Shown: positions 28,677-38,190 of the stretch, one piece after another | How positions within the stretch are numbered: position 1 is the first letter of the stretch | How the letters are laid out: each line of letters starts with the position of its first letter | Source: Opitutaceae bacterium | Lineage (GTDB): Bacteria > Verrucomicrobiota > Verrucomicrobiia > Opitutales > Opitutaceae | Direction: 5' to 3' | DNA length: 64,000 nucleotides | Assembly: GCA_028688225.1 (NCBI GenBank) | Contig: JAQTYQ010000009.1 | Location: forward strand, 1-64,000 | Notes under the pieces: generated by a model | Told to the model about the DNA's origin: nothing | Database searches by the model: none | The model's input: the letters and a program-made list of their open reading frames with translations, nothing else | Made by a program: the position numbers and the translations under genes

Positions 28677-29198
28677 CTAATCCTTGTCGGAGTCGGTGTG
28701 CGCCCAGGCGGGCGGCGGGCCGTGGCGGAATTCGCTGTGCCGGATCTTGCCGCCCACGAAGGCGAGGAAACCGCCGAGACTCATCGCCGTCAGTGCCGCC
28801 ACCACCGTGAGGACCAGCGCCGCGCGGTGCAGCCGGGGGAACTTCCACAGTCCGATGAGCGCGGCGGCGGCCAGCGCCGCCGTGGCATAATGCGCCCAGA
28901 CGATGCGTTCGCCGAGATGCTCGTGCCAGTGGAGCCACTTTTGCGCGTCGCCGCTCGCCATCGAGGATACCCGGTCGAAGGCTTCATGCCCGTAGTGGGC
29001 CACCGGCCAGGCGGAGGCCGCGGCCAGGAGGATCAGCAGCAGGGCGATGGCCTGGCCCGCCCGGCTGCGAACGGCCAAGGCCAGTCCCAGCGACAAAACA
29101 CCCGCGGCCAATCCGTAGATCGGCAGCGGGTGCAACAGGACATGGACGTATTCCGGCTGGCCCAGGGCTTTCAGGAACTCCGTCCACAGCGGCTGCAT
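28677..29198 (-). CDS. DUF2231-like integral membrane protein
   Basis: HVLLHPLPIYGLAAGVLSLGLALAVRSR... with several predicted TM segments and conserved HEHLGERIVWAHYATA. Confidence 0.55.
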   Translation of the reverse strand: MQPLWTEFLKALGQPEYVHVLLHPLPIYGLAAGVLSLGLALAVRSRAGQAIALLLILLAAASAWPVAHYGHEAFDRVSSMASGDAQKWLHWHEHLGERIVWAHYATAALAAAALIGLWKFPRLHRAALVLTVVAALTAMSLGGFLAFVGGKIRHSEFRHGPPPAWAHTDSDKD

Positions 29199-29211
29199 GG
29201 CAGCGGGGGAT

Positions 29212-29595
29212 TTACTTCACGATCTCGATGTTCTCAAGCAAGTTTATGCCATCGCGGGAGGCCGCCTTGCCCTTCACGGTGATCGTTTTGGCCGCGTATT
29301 GCGCGAGCTCGGCGTTGGCCGGCACATGCTCGCCGATCAACAAATAGACCGTGCCGTCCGCGCCTTTGATCCCGACGGGCAGGCCGCTGCTGATGCATTT
29401 CCGGGCGCAATCGGCGTGTTTTTCGCCCTGTGCGCCGTGGTCGAGGTAGCAGGCCATATCGAGGACTTCGCCCGTGACGGTGATTTCACCGCCGCTCTTG
29501 GGCATGTCACCCGCGCGTGCGGCGAGAGGCAGGACGGCTAAGGCCGCGCCGGCGGCCAGGAAGGCGAGGAGTCGGGAGAGAGCAAGATGCTTCAT
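29212..29595 (-). CDS. Small exported protein, cysteine-containing, linked to the efflux locus
   Basis: Signal peptide followed by ITVTGEVLDMACYLDHGAQGEKHADCARKCISSGLPVGI. Confidence 0.65.
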   Translation of the reverse strand: MKHLALSRLLAFLAAGAALAVLPLAARAGDMPKSGGEITVTGEVLDMACYLDHGAQGEKHADCARKCISSGLPVGIKGADGTVYLLIGEHVPANAELAQYAAKTITVKGKAASRDGINLLENIEIVK

Positions 29596-29726
29596 GGTGG
29601 ATTGGGACTGAGGTTGATGATCAGACGGACAGGGGGGAACGCCTTTTGGATCGCGGGCGGGGGCTTACGTTCCCCGGTTTCGCGAAGAAAGCAAACGGCC
29701 GGAATCCTTTTGGGGAACGCGGTCTC

Positions 29727-29854
29727 AGCCGGAACCATGCAGTCGAACGTAACAGCCGACGTGAGGAGGCTGGTACGCAGGTGATCGGCCGCTGCCAGCC
29801 TCGTTACCTCGGCTGCTACCGCGGTGCGCCGATCTCGACTGCATGGTTCCGGCT
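29727..29854. repeat. Family A MITE-like element, copy A3, complete with 20-bp perfect TIRs
   Basis: AGCCGGAACCATGCAGTCGA (29727-29746) and TCGACTGCATGGTTCCGGCT (29835-29854) are exact reverse complements; core AACAGCCGACGTGAGGAGGCTG...CAGCCTCGTTACCTCGGCTGCTAC. Confidence 0.85.
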
Positions 29855-32800
29855 CAAGGCGCCGGCGCGGCGGGGATGGCGCCGGCGGGCGGCGGCGAAG
29901 GCGGCAGGCTGCGACGGCGCCACACATAGAAAATGGCCGGATAGACGAGCAGCTCCATGAGCGTCGAGGTCACCACGCCGCCGACCATCGGCATGGCGAT
30001 GCGCTTCATGACGTCGGCGCCGGTGCCGTGGCTCCAGAGGATCGGGAGCAGACCCGCGATGATGACCGCGGCGGTCATGGCCTTCGGGCGCACCCGTTTG
30101 ACCGCGCCGTGGTAGATGGCGTCGCGCAGATCGGCGGCGGTGTTGAGCCGGCCCCGGTTCTTCCAATCGGCGTAGGCCAGATCAAGGTAGAGCAGCATCA
30201 CCACGCCGGTCTCGGCGTCGAGGCCGGCCAGCGCGATGATGCCGACCCACACCGCCACGCTGAGGTTGTAGCCGGCCAGATGCAGCATCCAGAACGCGCC
30301 CACGAGCGAGAAGGGAACGGCGAGCAGCACGATGGCGGTCTTCGTCCACGACTGGGTGTTGAGGTAGATGATGAAGATGATGATCAGCAGCGTGAGCGGC
30401 ACGACGATCATGAGCCGCGCCTTGGCGCGCTGCATGTATTCATACTGGCCGCTCCAGAAAATACTGTAGCCGGCGGGCACCTTGATCTCGCCGTTCCGGA
30501 TCGCATCATTGATCGTGCGCTGCGCGTGCTGCACGTACGTGCCGATGTCCACACCCTGCACGTCCACGTAGATCCAGGCGTTGGGCACGGCGCCCTCGCT
30601 CTTGATGCCCATCGGCGCGGCCACCACCCGCACCTTCGCGAGCTGGCTCAACGGCACCTGCGCCATGAGGGCGGAGGCGCCGCCCGCCGCCATGCCGCCG
30701 CCGGGCGCGCCGGCGGATTTGACGGGAATGAGGATGTCGCGCAGCGCCTCGAGGTTGTCGCGGTAATCGCGGTCGTAGCGGAGGATGACGTCGTACCGTT
30801 CGAGGCCCTCGACGGTCGTCGTGAGCGGCATGCCCCCGAGCGCGACCTCCAGCACCTCCTGCACCTCGCCGAGGGTGAGCCCGTAACGGGCGATGGCGGC
30901 GCGATCGATGTCGAACTCGACGTAGTTGCCGCCCATCACGCGTTCGGCGAATACGCTGGCCGTCCCCGGCACCTGGCGGATTTTCCCCTCGATCTGGCCG
31001 GCGATGCGCTCGAGCTCGGCGAGATCGGGGCCGGCGACCTTGATGCCGACCGGCGTTTTGATGCCCGTGGCCAGCATGTCGATGCGCGTCTTGATCGGCA
31101 TCGTCCATGCGTTCGTGAGTCCGGGGACCTGCACGGCGCTGTTCAACGCCGAGGTGAGTTCGTCAATCGTGCGCCGCCGGTGGGCGATGACCTTCCCGTC
31201 CACGTCCTTGATGTCCACCTCCGGCCACTCCTCCTCGGGCTTCAACATGATCGTCGTCTCGATCATATCCATCGGCGCGGGATCGGTCGCCGACTCGGCC
31301 CGCCCGATCTTTCCGAACACGTGGTGCACTTCTTGAAACGACTTGATGATCTGGTCGGTCTGCTGGATGAGTTCCCGCGCCTTGGTCGGCGAGATGCCGG
31401 GAAACGTGGTCGGCATGTAGAGCAGGTCGCCCTCGTAGAGCGGCGGCATGAATTCGGATCCGAGGCTCTGGTACGGGAACGCCGGGTTGAGTTTCGCGAC
31501 GAAATTCTTCACCGCGCCTTCCGGAAGCGGCTTCACGATCCACGCATTCCACGGAAAGAAAACCCAGGCGATGATCCCGGCGGCCGCGGTGATCACGACC
31601 CAACGGAATTTGATCATCAGGTCGAGCACGGGATGATAAAGCCAGATGAGGAAGCGGTTGAGCGGATTCTTCTCCTCCAGCGGGATCTTGCCCCGGATGA
31701 AGAAGCCCATCAGCACCGGCGCCAGCGTGACGGACAGGATGGCGGCGGCGCCCATCGCGTAGGTCTTGGTAAAGGCGAGCGGCTTGAACAGCCGCCCTTC
31801 CTGCGCCTGCAGCGTGAACACCGGCAGGAACGAGACCGTGATGACCAGCAGCGAGTAGAACAGGGTGGGCCCGACCTCGCCGGCGGCGTCGCGGATGATG
31901 TCCCAGTGCGGCTTTTTGCCGCCGTCGCGCTCCAGGTGCTTGTGGGCGTTCTCGATCATGATGATCGCCGCGTCCACCATCGCGCCGACGGCGATGGCGA
32001 TGCCGCCCAGCGACATGATGTTCGCGCTCAGCCCCTGCCCGAACATGATCAGGAACGAGGCCAGCACGGCCACGGGCAGGATCACGATCGCCACGAGCGC
32101 GCTCCGCAGGTGCAGCAGGAACAGCAGGCACACCAGCGCCACGACGATGCTTTCCTCGACGAGCTTTTCCTCCAGCGTCCTGACCGCACGCTCGATGAGC
32201 GCCGTGCGGTCATACGCGATCGTGTAGGTCACGCCTTCCGGCAGGCTCTTCATCGCCTGGTCGAGCCGCGTCTTGACGGCCTGGATGACCTTGCGGGTGT
32301 CCACCCCGTAGCGCACGACGACGATGCCCCCCACGGTCTCACCCTCGCCGTTGAGCTCGGCGATGCCGCGGCGCATGTCGGGGCCGAGTTGCACCTCTGC
32401 CACCTCCCCGAGCAGGACGGGGGTGCCGCCGGGACCGCGCCCCACGGCGATCTTGCGCAGATCGTCGAGGCCGGTCACGTAGCCGCGCACCCGCAGGATG
32501 AACTCCTTTTCGGCCATTTCCACGGAGCGCCCGCCGACCTCGCCGTTGCTTTTCTGGACCGCCATTGCGACTTCGCTGATCGAGAGATTGTAGGCGTGCA
32601 GCCGATGCGGATCGACGGTGATCTGGTACTGCTTCACGAACCCGCCGACCGACGCCACCTCGGCGACACCTTCGACGCTGGAGAGCTGATAGCGGAGGAA
32701 CCAGTCCTGCATGGAGCGCAGTTCGGCGAGATCGTGTTGCTTCGAGTTGAGCGAATACATGAACGCCCAACCCACGCCCGTTGCGTCGGGTCCGAGCCGC

Positions 32801-33180
32801 GGTGTCACGCCGGTGGGCAGATTGCTTTGCAGGCCGTTCAGGTATTCGAGCACGCGACTCCGCGCCCAATACGGGTCGGTGCCATCCTCGAAGATCACAT
32901 AGACAAACGAAAAACCGTAGAACGAATAGCCGCGCACGACCGTGGCCTTCGGCACGGACAGCATCTTGGTCGTGATGGGATAGGTGACCTGATCCTGCAC
33001 GATCTGCGGCGCCTGTCCCGGCCACTCTGTGTAGATGATGACCTGCGTGTCCGAGAGGTCGGGGATCGCGTCGAGCGGGATTTTCCGCAGCGCGTAGATG
33101 CCGCCGAAGATCAACGCGGCGGTCCCCGCGAGGACGAGGAATTTGTTCTTCAGCGAAAAATTGATGATGGCCTTGAGCAT
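29854..33180 (-). CDS. cusA: Heavy-metal efflux RND transporter, CusA/CzcA family
   Basis: MLKAIINFSLKNKFLVLAGTAALIFGGIYALRKIPLDAIPDLSDTQVIIYTEWPGQAPQIVQDQVTYP...; 1108 aa RND permease. Confidence 0.93.
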   Translation of the reverse strand: MLKAIINFSLKNKFLVLAGTAALIFGGIYALRKIPLDAIPDLSDTQVIIYTEWPGQAPQIVQDQVTYPITTKMLSVPKATVVRGYSFYGFSFVYVIFEDGTDPYWARSRVLEYLNGLQSNLPTGVTPRLGPDATGVGWAFMYSLNSKQHDLAELRSMQDWFLRYQLSSVEGVAEVASVGGFVKQYQITVDPHRLHAYNLSISEVAMAVQKSNGEVGGRSVEMAEKEFILRVRGYVTGLDDLRKIAVGRGPGGTPVLLGEVAEVQLGPDMRRGIAELNGEGETVGGIVVVRYGVDTRKVIQAVKTRLDQAMKSLPEGVTYTIAYDRTALIERAVRTLEEKLVEESIVVALVCLLFLLHLRSALVAIVILPVAVLASFLIMFGQGLSANIMSLGGIAIAVGAMVDAAIIMIENAHKHLERDGGKKPHWDIIRDAAGEVGPTLFYSLLVITVSFLPVFTLQAQEGRLFKPLAFTKTYAMGAAAILSVTLAPVLMGFFIRGKIPLEEKNPLNRFLIWLYHPVLDLMIKFRWVVITAAAGIIAWVFFPWNAWIVKPLPEGAVKNFVAKLNPAFPYQSLGSEFMPPLYEGDLLYMPTTFPGISPTKARELIQQTDQIIKSFQEVHHVFGKIGRAESATDPAPMDMIETTIMLKPEEEWPEVDIKDVDGKVIAHRRRTIDELTSALNSAVQVPGLTNAWTMPIKTRIDMLATGIKTPVGIKVAGPDLAELERIAGQIEGKIRQVPGTASVFAERVMGGNYVEFDIDRAAIARYGLTLGEVQEVLEVALGGMPLTTTVEGLERYDVILRYDRDYRDNLEALRDILIPVKSAGAPGGGMAAGGASALMAQVPLSQLAKVRVVAAPMGIKSEGAVPNAWIYVDVQGVDIGTYVQHAQRTINDAIRNGEIKVPAGYSIFWSGQYEYMQRAKARLMIVVPLTLLIIIFIIYLNTQSWTKTAIVLLAVPFSLVGAFWMLHLAGYNLSVAVWVGIIALAGLDAETGVVMLLYLDLAYADWKNRGRLNTAADLRDAIYHGAVKRVRPKAMTAAVIIAGLLPILWSHGTGADVMKRIAMPMVGGVVTSTLMELLVYPAIFYVWRRRSLPPSPPPAGAIPAAPAP

Positions 33181-33202
33181 AGGTTTTTACTCCGTAAAAA
33201 CC

Positions 33203-35023
33203 TTAGTTTCCCGCGGAAGAGGAATTGGGTTTTTGCGAGGCAAAAACCTCGTGCGCGCAGGGCTCGCCGGCGGCCATCGCCGCCGCGCTCATCCCGCAGC
33301 TGTCGCAGGCGTCGCCGCCGGCGGCGGTTTTGTCCTGCCCGCCGGGCGCGGACTGCACGCGCGCGAAAGCGGCGAGCGTTGCCTGGTCGAGCGGCGGGTG
33401 GCCGGGCGGCAGGGCGGCGGCCATCCGGGCTTCGTCGTCGGCGAGCCTGTCGTTCGCCGCGCGGGGGGCGGGTGCCGCGTGACCGTCGGCGCCGCCGGAG
33501 GGATCCTCGTCCTCGTAAACCGGCGCCATCTCCCTGCCCATCGAATCCTTGGCCGGCGTGGGGCTCGTCTCACCCGGCATCATGGTGGACTTGTAGTATT
33601 TGACTTTGCGTTCGCCGGCCGCCGGGGACTGACCCGCGGACGCCCCTCCGCTCATGCGGTGGCCGGCGGGCATGGCCGCGGGGGCCTCCGCTCCCTTGCT
33701 CTCAGGCGCAGCGTTGCGGGACGGCTCGTCGCCGGACGACTTCAACATCTTCTGGATCGCCTCGCGGAGCTGGCTCTCGGAATCGAGCATGAACTGACCC
33801 GAGGTGACCACGCGTTCGCCCGCGCTGAGGCCGGCGAGCACCTCGTAAAGGTTGCCTTCGCTGCGCCCGCCGAGTTTTACCTCACGCGGCACGAAGAAGC
33901 CGCCGTCGAGCGCGACGAACACGGTGTTGCGTTCGCCGCTGCGCAGCACCGCCATATCGGGCACAAGCACGGCATCGTCGGCCAGCTGGGACGCGAAGCT
34001 CACCTCGACGTACATGCCGGGGCGCAGAAACCCGTCGGGGTTCGGCAGCACGATGCGGGCGGTGGCCGTGCGCGTCTGTTCCTCGACCTGCGGGAGCAGC
34101 AATTGCACCGTGCCCTCGAATTTCCGCTCGGGCCCATAGCTCGTGCGAATCATGGCGGCCTGTCCGGTGCGCAGATACGGCAGGTCCTTTTCATAAATCT
34201 GTGCCTGCACCCAGACGGAGGAGAGATCGGCCATCCGATAGATCCGTTCGCCAGGTTTCATCATTTGACCCACCACGGCCATTTTTTCGATGACGACGCC
34301 GTCCGCCGACGCGCGAAACACGAACGTGCGGCGCGCCTCGCCCGAACGCTTCAGTTCGTCGCTGATCTCGGCCGCCACATCGAACAGTTGCAGTCGCGCG
34401 AGCCCGGCGCGCGTGAGCGGGCCGCCCTTCTCGCCTTCGGCGCGCAACGCGAGCACGTAGTTGAGCTGAGCGTTGTAGAGATCGGGCGAGTAGATTTCGA
34501 AGAGCGGATCGCCGGCTTTGACGACGGCCCAGGTGGTGTTGACGTGGAGTTTTTCGATCCAGCCTTCGTATTTGGTCGTGATGTCGCGCAGACCTTGCTC
34601 GTTGTAGGCGACGGTGCCGACGGTGCGAACCTCGCGGTGCACGGGGCCGTGTCCGATGAGCGCCGTCTTGAGGTTCATCCGCTGCGTCGTGGCGGCGTCG
34701 ATCTGAATGTTGTTCTCGGCGGAGGCGTCCTCGCCTGCGTAAACCGGCACCAGGTCCATGCCCATCGAGTCCTTGCCGGGCGCAGGCCTGACCTCGCCGG
34801 GGATCATCGTGGACTTGTAGTATTTGACCTTGCGCTCGCCGCCCGCCTTCGCCGCGTTGGCGCGAATCGGCGTGAGCTTCATGCCGCAGATCGGACAGTT
34901 GCCCGGCTTGTCCTTGATGATCTGCGGATGCATGCCGCAGGTCCAAAGTTGTCCGGCCGCGGCCAAGCCCGCGCCGAGCAGGAGCGGGAGAAAGATGCAG
35001 GCGAGATAACGGAGGGCTTTCAT
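33203..35023 (-). CDS. cusB: RND efflux periplasmic adaptor (CusB-like) with N-terminal heavy-metal-binding domain
   Basis: WTCGMHPQIIKDKPGNCPICGMKLTPI, membrane-fusion core, C-terminal metal-ligand-rich extension. Confidence 0.9.
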   Translation of the reverse strand: MKALRYLACIFLPLLLGAGLAAAGQLWTCGMHPQIIKDKPGNCPICGMKLTPIRANAAKAGGERKVKYYKSTMIPGEVRPAPGKDSMGMDLVPVYAGEDASAENNIQIDAATTQRMNLKTALIGHGPVHREVRTVGTVAYNEQGLRDITTKYEGWIEKLHVNTTWAVVKAGDPLFEIYSPDLYNAQLNYVLALRAEGEKGGPLTRAGLARLQLFDVAAEISDELKRSGEARRTFVFRASADGVVIEKMAVVGQMMKPGERIYRMADLSSVWVQAQIYEKDLPYLRTGQAAMIRTSYGPERKFEGTVQLLLPQVEEQTRTATARIVLPNPDGFLRPGMYVEVSFASQLADDAVLVPDMAVLRSGERNTVFVALDGGFFVPREVKLGGRSEGNLYEVLAGLSAGERVVTSGQFMLDSESQLREAIQKMLKSSGDEPSRNAAPESKGAEAPAAMPAGHRMSGGASAGQSPAAGERKVKYYKSTMMPGETSPTPAKDSMGREMAPVYEDEDPSGGADGHAAPAPRAANDRLADDEARMAAALPPGHPPLDQATLAAFARVQSAPGGQDKTAAGGDACDSCGMSAAAMAAGEPCAHEVFASQKPNSSSAGN

Positions 35024-35037
35024 GGGTTGAAATTCGT

Positions 35038-36387
35038 TCAGGGTTGGAAAGCCGTGTCAGCAAGCAGTGGCGCGCCGGTGGGGGCGATATCGGCCGTCAG
35101 CAACATCAGTTCGGTGACGGCGTTCTCGCGTTCACGCAGCGCTTGCGCGCGCTCCAGGCGCATGAGGAGCGCCATGAGTTGCGTTTCGGGAATCATGCCG
35201 GGGCTCGTCATGCCTGACTGGTAACCCGCCGCGATCGTCTCGATCACGCGCTCGAAATTCGGCAGCGCGGTGCCGTCGATGTAGGCGATCATCCAGTCGG
35301 CCTCGCGCACCATGTAGAGCATCTGCGCCAGCTCGGCGGCGAGATCGAGCTGCTCAGCGGTGACGCGTGCCACGCTCGCATCGCGACGCGCTTCGGCGGC
35401 GGCGATGTTGGCCGCGATTTTTCCCCGCCAGATCGGCAGCGTAACCGTGGCGGTCGGCCGCAACATGAGCGGATCGGCCTTCAAGTCCGCCATGCCACCG
35501 ATCGTGAAATCGGGGGTGCGGGCCTTGCGCGCCACCTCGATGCTGGCAATCGACATGTCGACCATCGCGCGCATCCGGCCGAGTTCGGGATTGGCTGCGG
35601 ACGCACGGCGCCAGAGTTCGTCCTCGCTGGGAAGCGCTGTCGGCGCGAGCAACGCCCGTGGCCAGGCCGGGTCGCGATCCGCGGGCGCCAGCCCCAACGC
35701 GGACTTAAAACGAGTGCGAACGGCGGCGCGGCGATCCGCGAGTGTGGCGAGTTCGGTGCGAACCTTCGCGATGTCGTTCGTCACGCGAACCTGATTCGCG
35801 AGCGTGCCCATCCCGCGTCCGGTCGTGTAATCGGTGTTGGCGATCTCGAGCGATTGTTCCAGCGCACCAATCGAACGCTCGCGCAGGCGGATCGATTCGT
35901 CGATGAACGCGAGCTCGATCCACGCCTTGCGTGCATCGGACGCGACGCGAAGCACGGTTGTGACGTAGGTGCGATAGGCAACATTGCTCGTCGCTGTCAT
36001 CTCGCGACCCATCACGGCGCGTTTGCTTGGCGTCATGAAGTCAAACATCAGCCCGGGCATGAAGGTCATCACCATGTCGGCGATGTCCGCCTCAAAGGTG
36101 AATTGCGGATCGGGCAGGGCACGGGCCGGGGCGATGGCCAGGACGGCGCCGCGCCAGTCGTGATAGGCCGCCTGCACCTGCGGATGATTGAGCAGGGCGT
36201 AGCGCAGGTAGTCGGCGAGGGAGGCATCCGCCGTCAATGCCGGCAGTTCGGGCCGGCGGTTCCCGGGGTGCAGCATGGCGCCGGTCTCACGCACGCGGTC
36301 CAGCGCGAGCTGTTCCTCGCGGGGCGCGGTGACACACCCGGCGAGAAGCAGCACGAGGGTGGTGGCAATAAACCGAAGGTTGTGCAC
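35038..36387 (-). CDS. TolC-family outer-membrane efflux lipoprotein (CusC-like)
   Basis: Lipobox LLLAGC, YALLNHPQVQAAYHDWRGAVLAIAPARALPDPQFTFEAD, coiled-coil repeats. Confidence 0.85.
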   Translation of the reverse strand: MHNLRFIATTLVLLLAGCVTAPREEQLALDRVRETGAMLHPGNRRPELPALTADASLADYLRYALLNHPQVQAAYHDWRGAVLAIAPARALPDPQFTFEADIADMVMTFMPGLMFDFMTPSKRAVMGREMTATSNVAYRTYVTTVLRVASDARKAWIELAFIDESIRLRERSIGALEQSLEIANTDYTTGRGMGTLANQVRVTNDIAKVRTELATLADRRAAVRTRFKSALGLAPADRDPAWPRALLAPTALPSEDELWRRASAANPELGRMRAMVDMSIASIEVARKARTPDFTIGGMADLKADPLMLRPTATVTLPIWRGKIAANIAAAEARRDASVARVTAEQLDLAAELAQMLYMVREADWMIAYIDGTALPNFERVIETIAAGYQSGMTSPGMIPETQLMALLMRLERAQALRERENAVTELMLLTADIAPTGAPLLADTAFQP

Positions 36388-36405
36388 GGGGCAGGAGGGC
36401 AGGGG

Positions 36406-36843
36406 TCAGCCCTGTGTTTCCTCCTGTATAGTGCCGCAGGCGGGCATGTCGCTCCCGAAATAGGGGTTGGCCACCTTGCGCGTGCTCTGCACCCACTCGG
36501 CATCGGCCATAACGCAGTGCAGGATGAAGTAGCCTTTCTGTCGCCGGGCGAGCGCGACTGCCTCACGACTGAGGAGCTTGAACGCGTTGCGGGCGGTGAC
36601 GAGGTCGTCCGCTTTGGCAATGGCTTGGGCGGAGTTGGCGATGGTGGCTTGGTGCAGCCGGACCGCCTCGGCCGCCAGGCTCCGGGCGGCGGCCGAGGCG
36701 GTCACGAGATCGTCGGCACAGAGCGCGGACGAGACTTGCTCGTACTGCGGAAGCAGAGAAAGCCGGCCATCCGTGGCGCGGGCGGTGGTGGCTGCCACCC
36801 CGGTTAAGCTCAGCAACGCAAAGAATGCCCGTAAGGTTGTCAT
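36406..36843 (-). CDS. DUF3347-like exported protein
   Basis: YEQVSSALCADDLVTASAAARSLAAEA...NAFKLLSREAVALARRQKGYFILHCVMADAEWVQSTRKVANPYFGSDMPACGTIQE. Confidence 0.65.
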   Translation of the reverse strand: MTTLRAFFALLSLTGVAATTARATDGRLSLLPQYEQVSSALCADDLVTASAAARSLAAEAVRLHQATIANSAQAIAKADDLVTARNAFKLLSREAVALARRQKGYFILHCVMADAEWVQSTRKVANPYFGSDMPACGTIQEETQG

Positions 36844-37057
36844 GGTCGCTGGTAATACGCCGGTGGCGGCTGTATCCCTCGGCAAATTCTCCGCCGCGGT
36901 GGCAAAAAAATACCCGCCGGTATTTTTGAACCGGCGGGCGCACCTTGCGGGTTTGCCTGGCAGTCTCCGTAGCCCGCATATCCTCTGATGCCCGCTACGG
37001 CGGTGGTCGCCGCAAGCGGAGGCGCACCGCTTCGGCGGAAAGCGTTAAAGATGAGGG

Positions 37058-37288
37058 CTAGGTTTTTGCCTTTTTGGTGGCCATGGCCGCGCAGCCGCAT
37101 TTCTGGCTGTGCTTGCAGACCGCGGGAGTCTGTTTTTTGTCGGTGGTGTCGGCCTTGGCCGGGGCGGCGGTTTGCGCCGGCGGCCGGAGCCGGTTTATCC
37201 AGTACTCGGCGCCGGGGCCGGCGCGGAGGGCCGGAGCGGCAAGGAAGATGACCGCCGGGAGGGCGAGCAGGGCATGGAATGTCTTCAT
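37058..37288 (-). CDS. Small exported Cys/Lys-rich protein
   Basis: MKTFHALLALPAVIFLAAPALRAGPGAEYWINRLRPP...AVCKHSQKCGCAAMATKKAKT; signal peptide, same strand as the efflux operon. Confidence 0.55.
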   Translation of the reverse strand: MKTFHALLALPAVIFLAAPALRAGPGAEYWINRLRPPAQTAAPAKADTTDKKQTPAVCKHSQKCGCAAMATKKAKT

Positions 37289-37383
37289 GGTGGGGAGGGT
37301 TTAGCGGGTGAATGGAGGTTCGACTGAACAGCACCGGGTAATACGCCGCCCATGCCGCCACCCCCTCGAAAATGCAGGGCGGC

Positions 37384-37421
37384 TGCCAGATTGATGATCC
37401 GATCGGATCATCAATCTGGCA
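37384..37421. repeat. Family C 38-bp palindrome, copy C1 (perfect)
   Basis: TGCCAGATTGATGATCCGATCGGATCATCAATCTGGCA is its own reverse complement. Confidence 0.85.
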
Positions 37422-37470
37422 AAACACCGCGGCCAGCCGCAGCAACCTTGCTCGCCAAACTGGCGGCGAT

Positions 37471-38190
37471 TCACCGCGCGCCGAACTCTGTCGCCGCCCG
37501 CACGAAAGCCGTGATCAGCGGATGGTGCTCGCCGCGTAGCGCGGAGCGTTCGGGCTGGAAAAGCGTGCCGATGAAAAACGGGTGCGCCGGCAGTTCACCG
37601 GCGCGCACCTCGCCCGCCTCGTCAAAGCCGGTGAACCGCAGGCCGGCCGCCTCGAGTCGGCCGCGCCACGCCGGATTGGGACCGTAGTTGCAATGGTAGT
37701 CTTCCGTGGCCGGCTTTCCACCGAAGAGGGTGTGCAGGCGGCTGCCGGGCGTGAAGGTGATGGCACTGGTTTTTTCCACCAGCGAGCACGCCAGTCGTGT
37801 GACCACGAGTTCGGGCGCGCCGGGATTGGTCTCGGCGTGATCCGCGGTCCGCGCGCCGCAGACGTGGCGGACAAACTCGATCAGCGCGTGTTGAAATCCG
37901 CCGCAGGTGCCGAGGAAAGGGCGGCCCGTCTCGCGGGCGAAGCGGATGGCTTCAAGGGCGCCGGCCATGCTGGCATAGGGGCCGCCAGGGACCGCCCACA
38001 CCGCGTGACAGCTGGCAAGCTCGGCCGCAGCGTCGCGAATCGCGGCCGTGGGTATCCAGACTTCCTCCACCGTCACGCCAACTTCGGTGCCGGCAAGGGC
38101 AAGCGCGCGCGGAATGGCGCGATGGGCGAGGACCGCGTCGGAGCGGTCGCCCACGAGGGCCACGCGGATGGTGAAGAGGCCCGGCTTCAT
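37471..38190 (-). CDS. Class I glutamine amidotransferase-like protein related to the CTP synthase C-terminal domain
   Basis: VALVGDRSDAVLAHRAIPRAL...AVWAVPGGPYASMAGALEAIRFARETGRPFLGTCGGFQHALIEFVRHV...EDYHCNYGPNP. Confidence 0.75.
   Translation of the reverse strand: MKPGLFTIRVALVGDRSDAVLAHRAIPRALALAGTEVGVTVEEVWIPTAAIRDAAAELASCHAVWAVPGGPYASMAGALEAIRFARETGRPFLGTCGGFQHALIEFVRHVCGARTADHAETNPGAPELVVTRLACSLVEKTSAITFTPGSRLHTLFGGKPATEDYHCNYGPNPAWRGRLEAAGLRFTGFDEAGEVRAGELPAHPFFIGTLFQPERSALRGEHHPLITAFVRAATEFGAR

Noticed and set aside
29824-33603. 1259-aa plus-strand ORF
   Set aside because: Antisense to the well-supported cusA gene and the 3' end of cusB; His/Arg/Asp-rich composition is typical of spurious GC-rich antisense frames.
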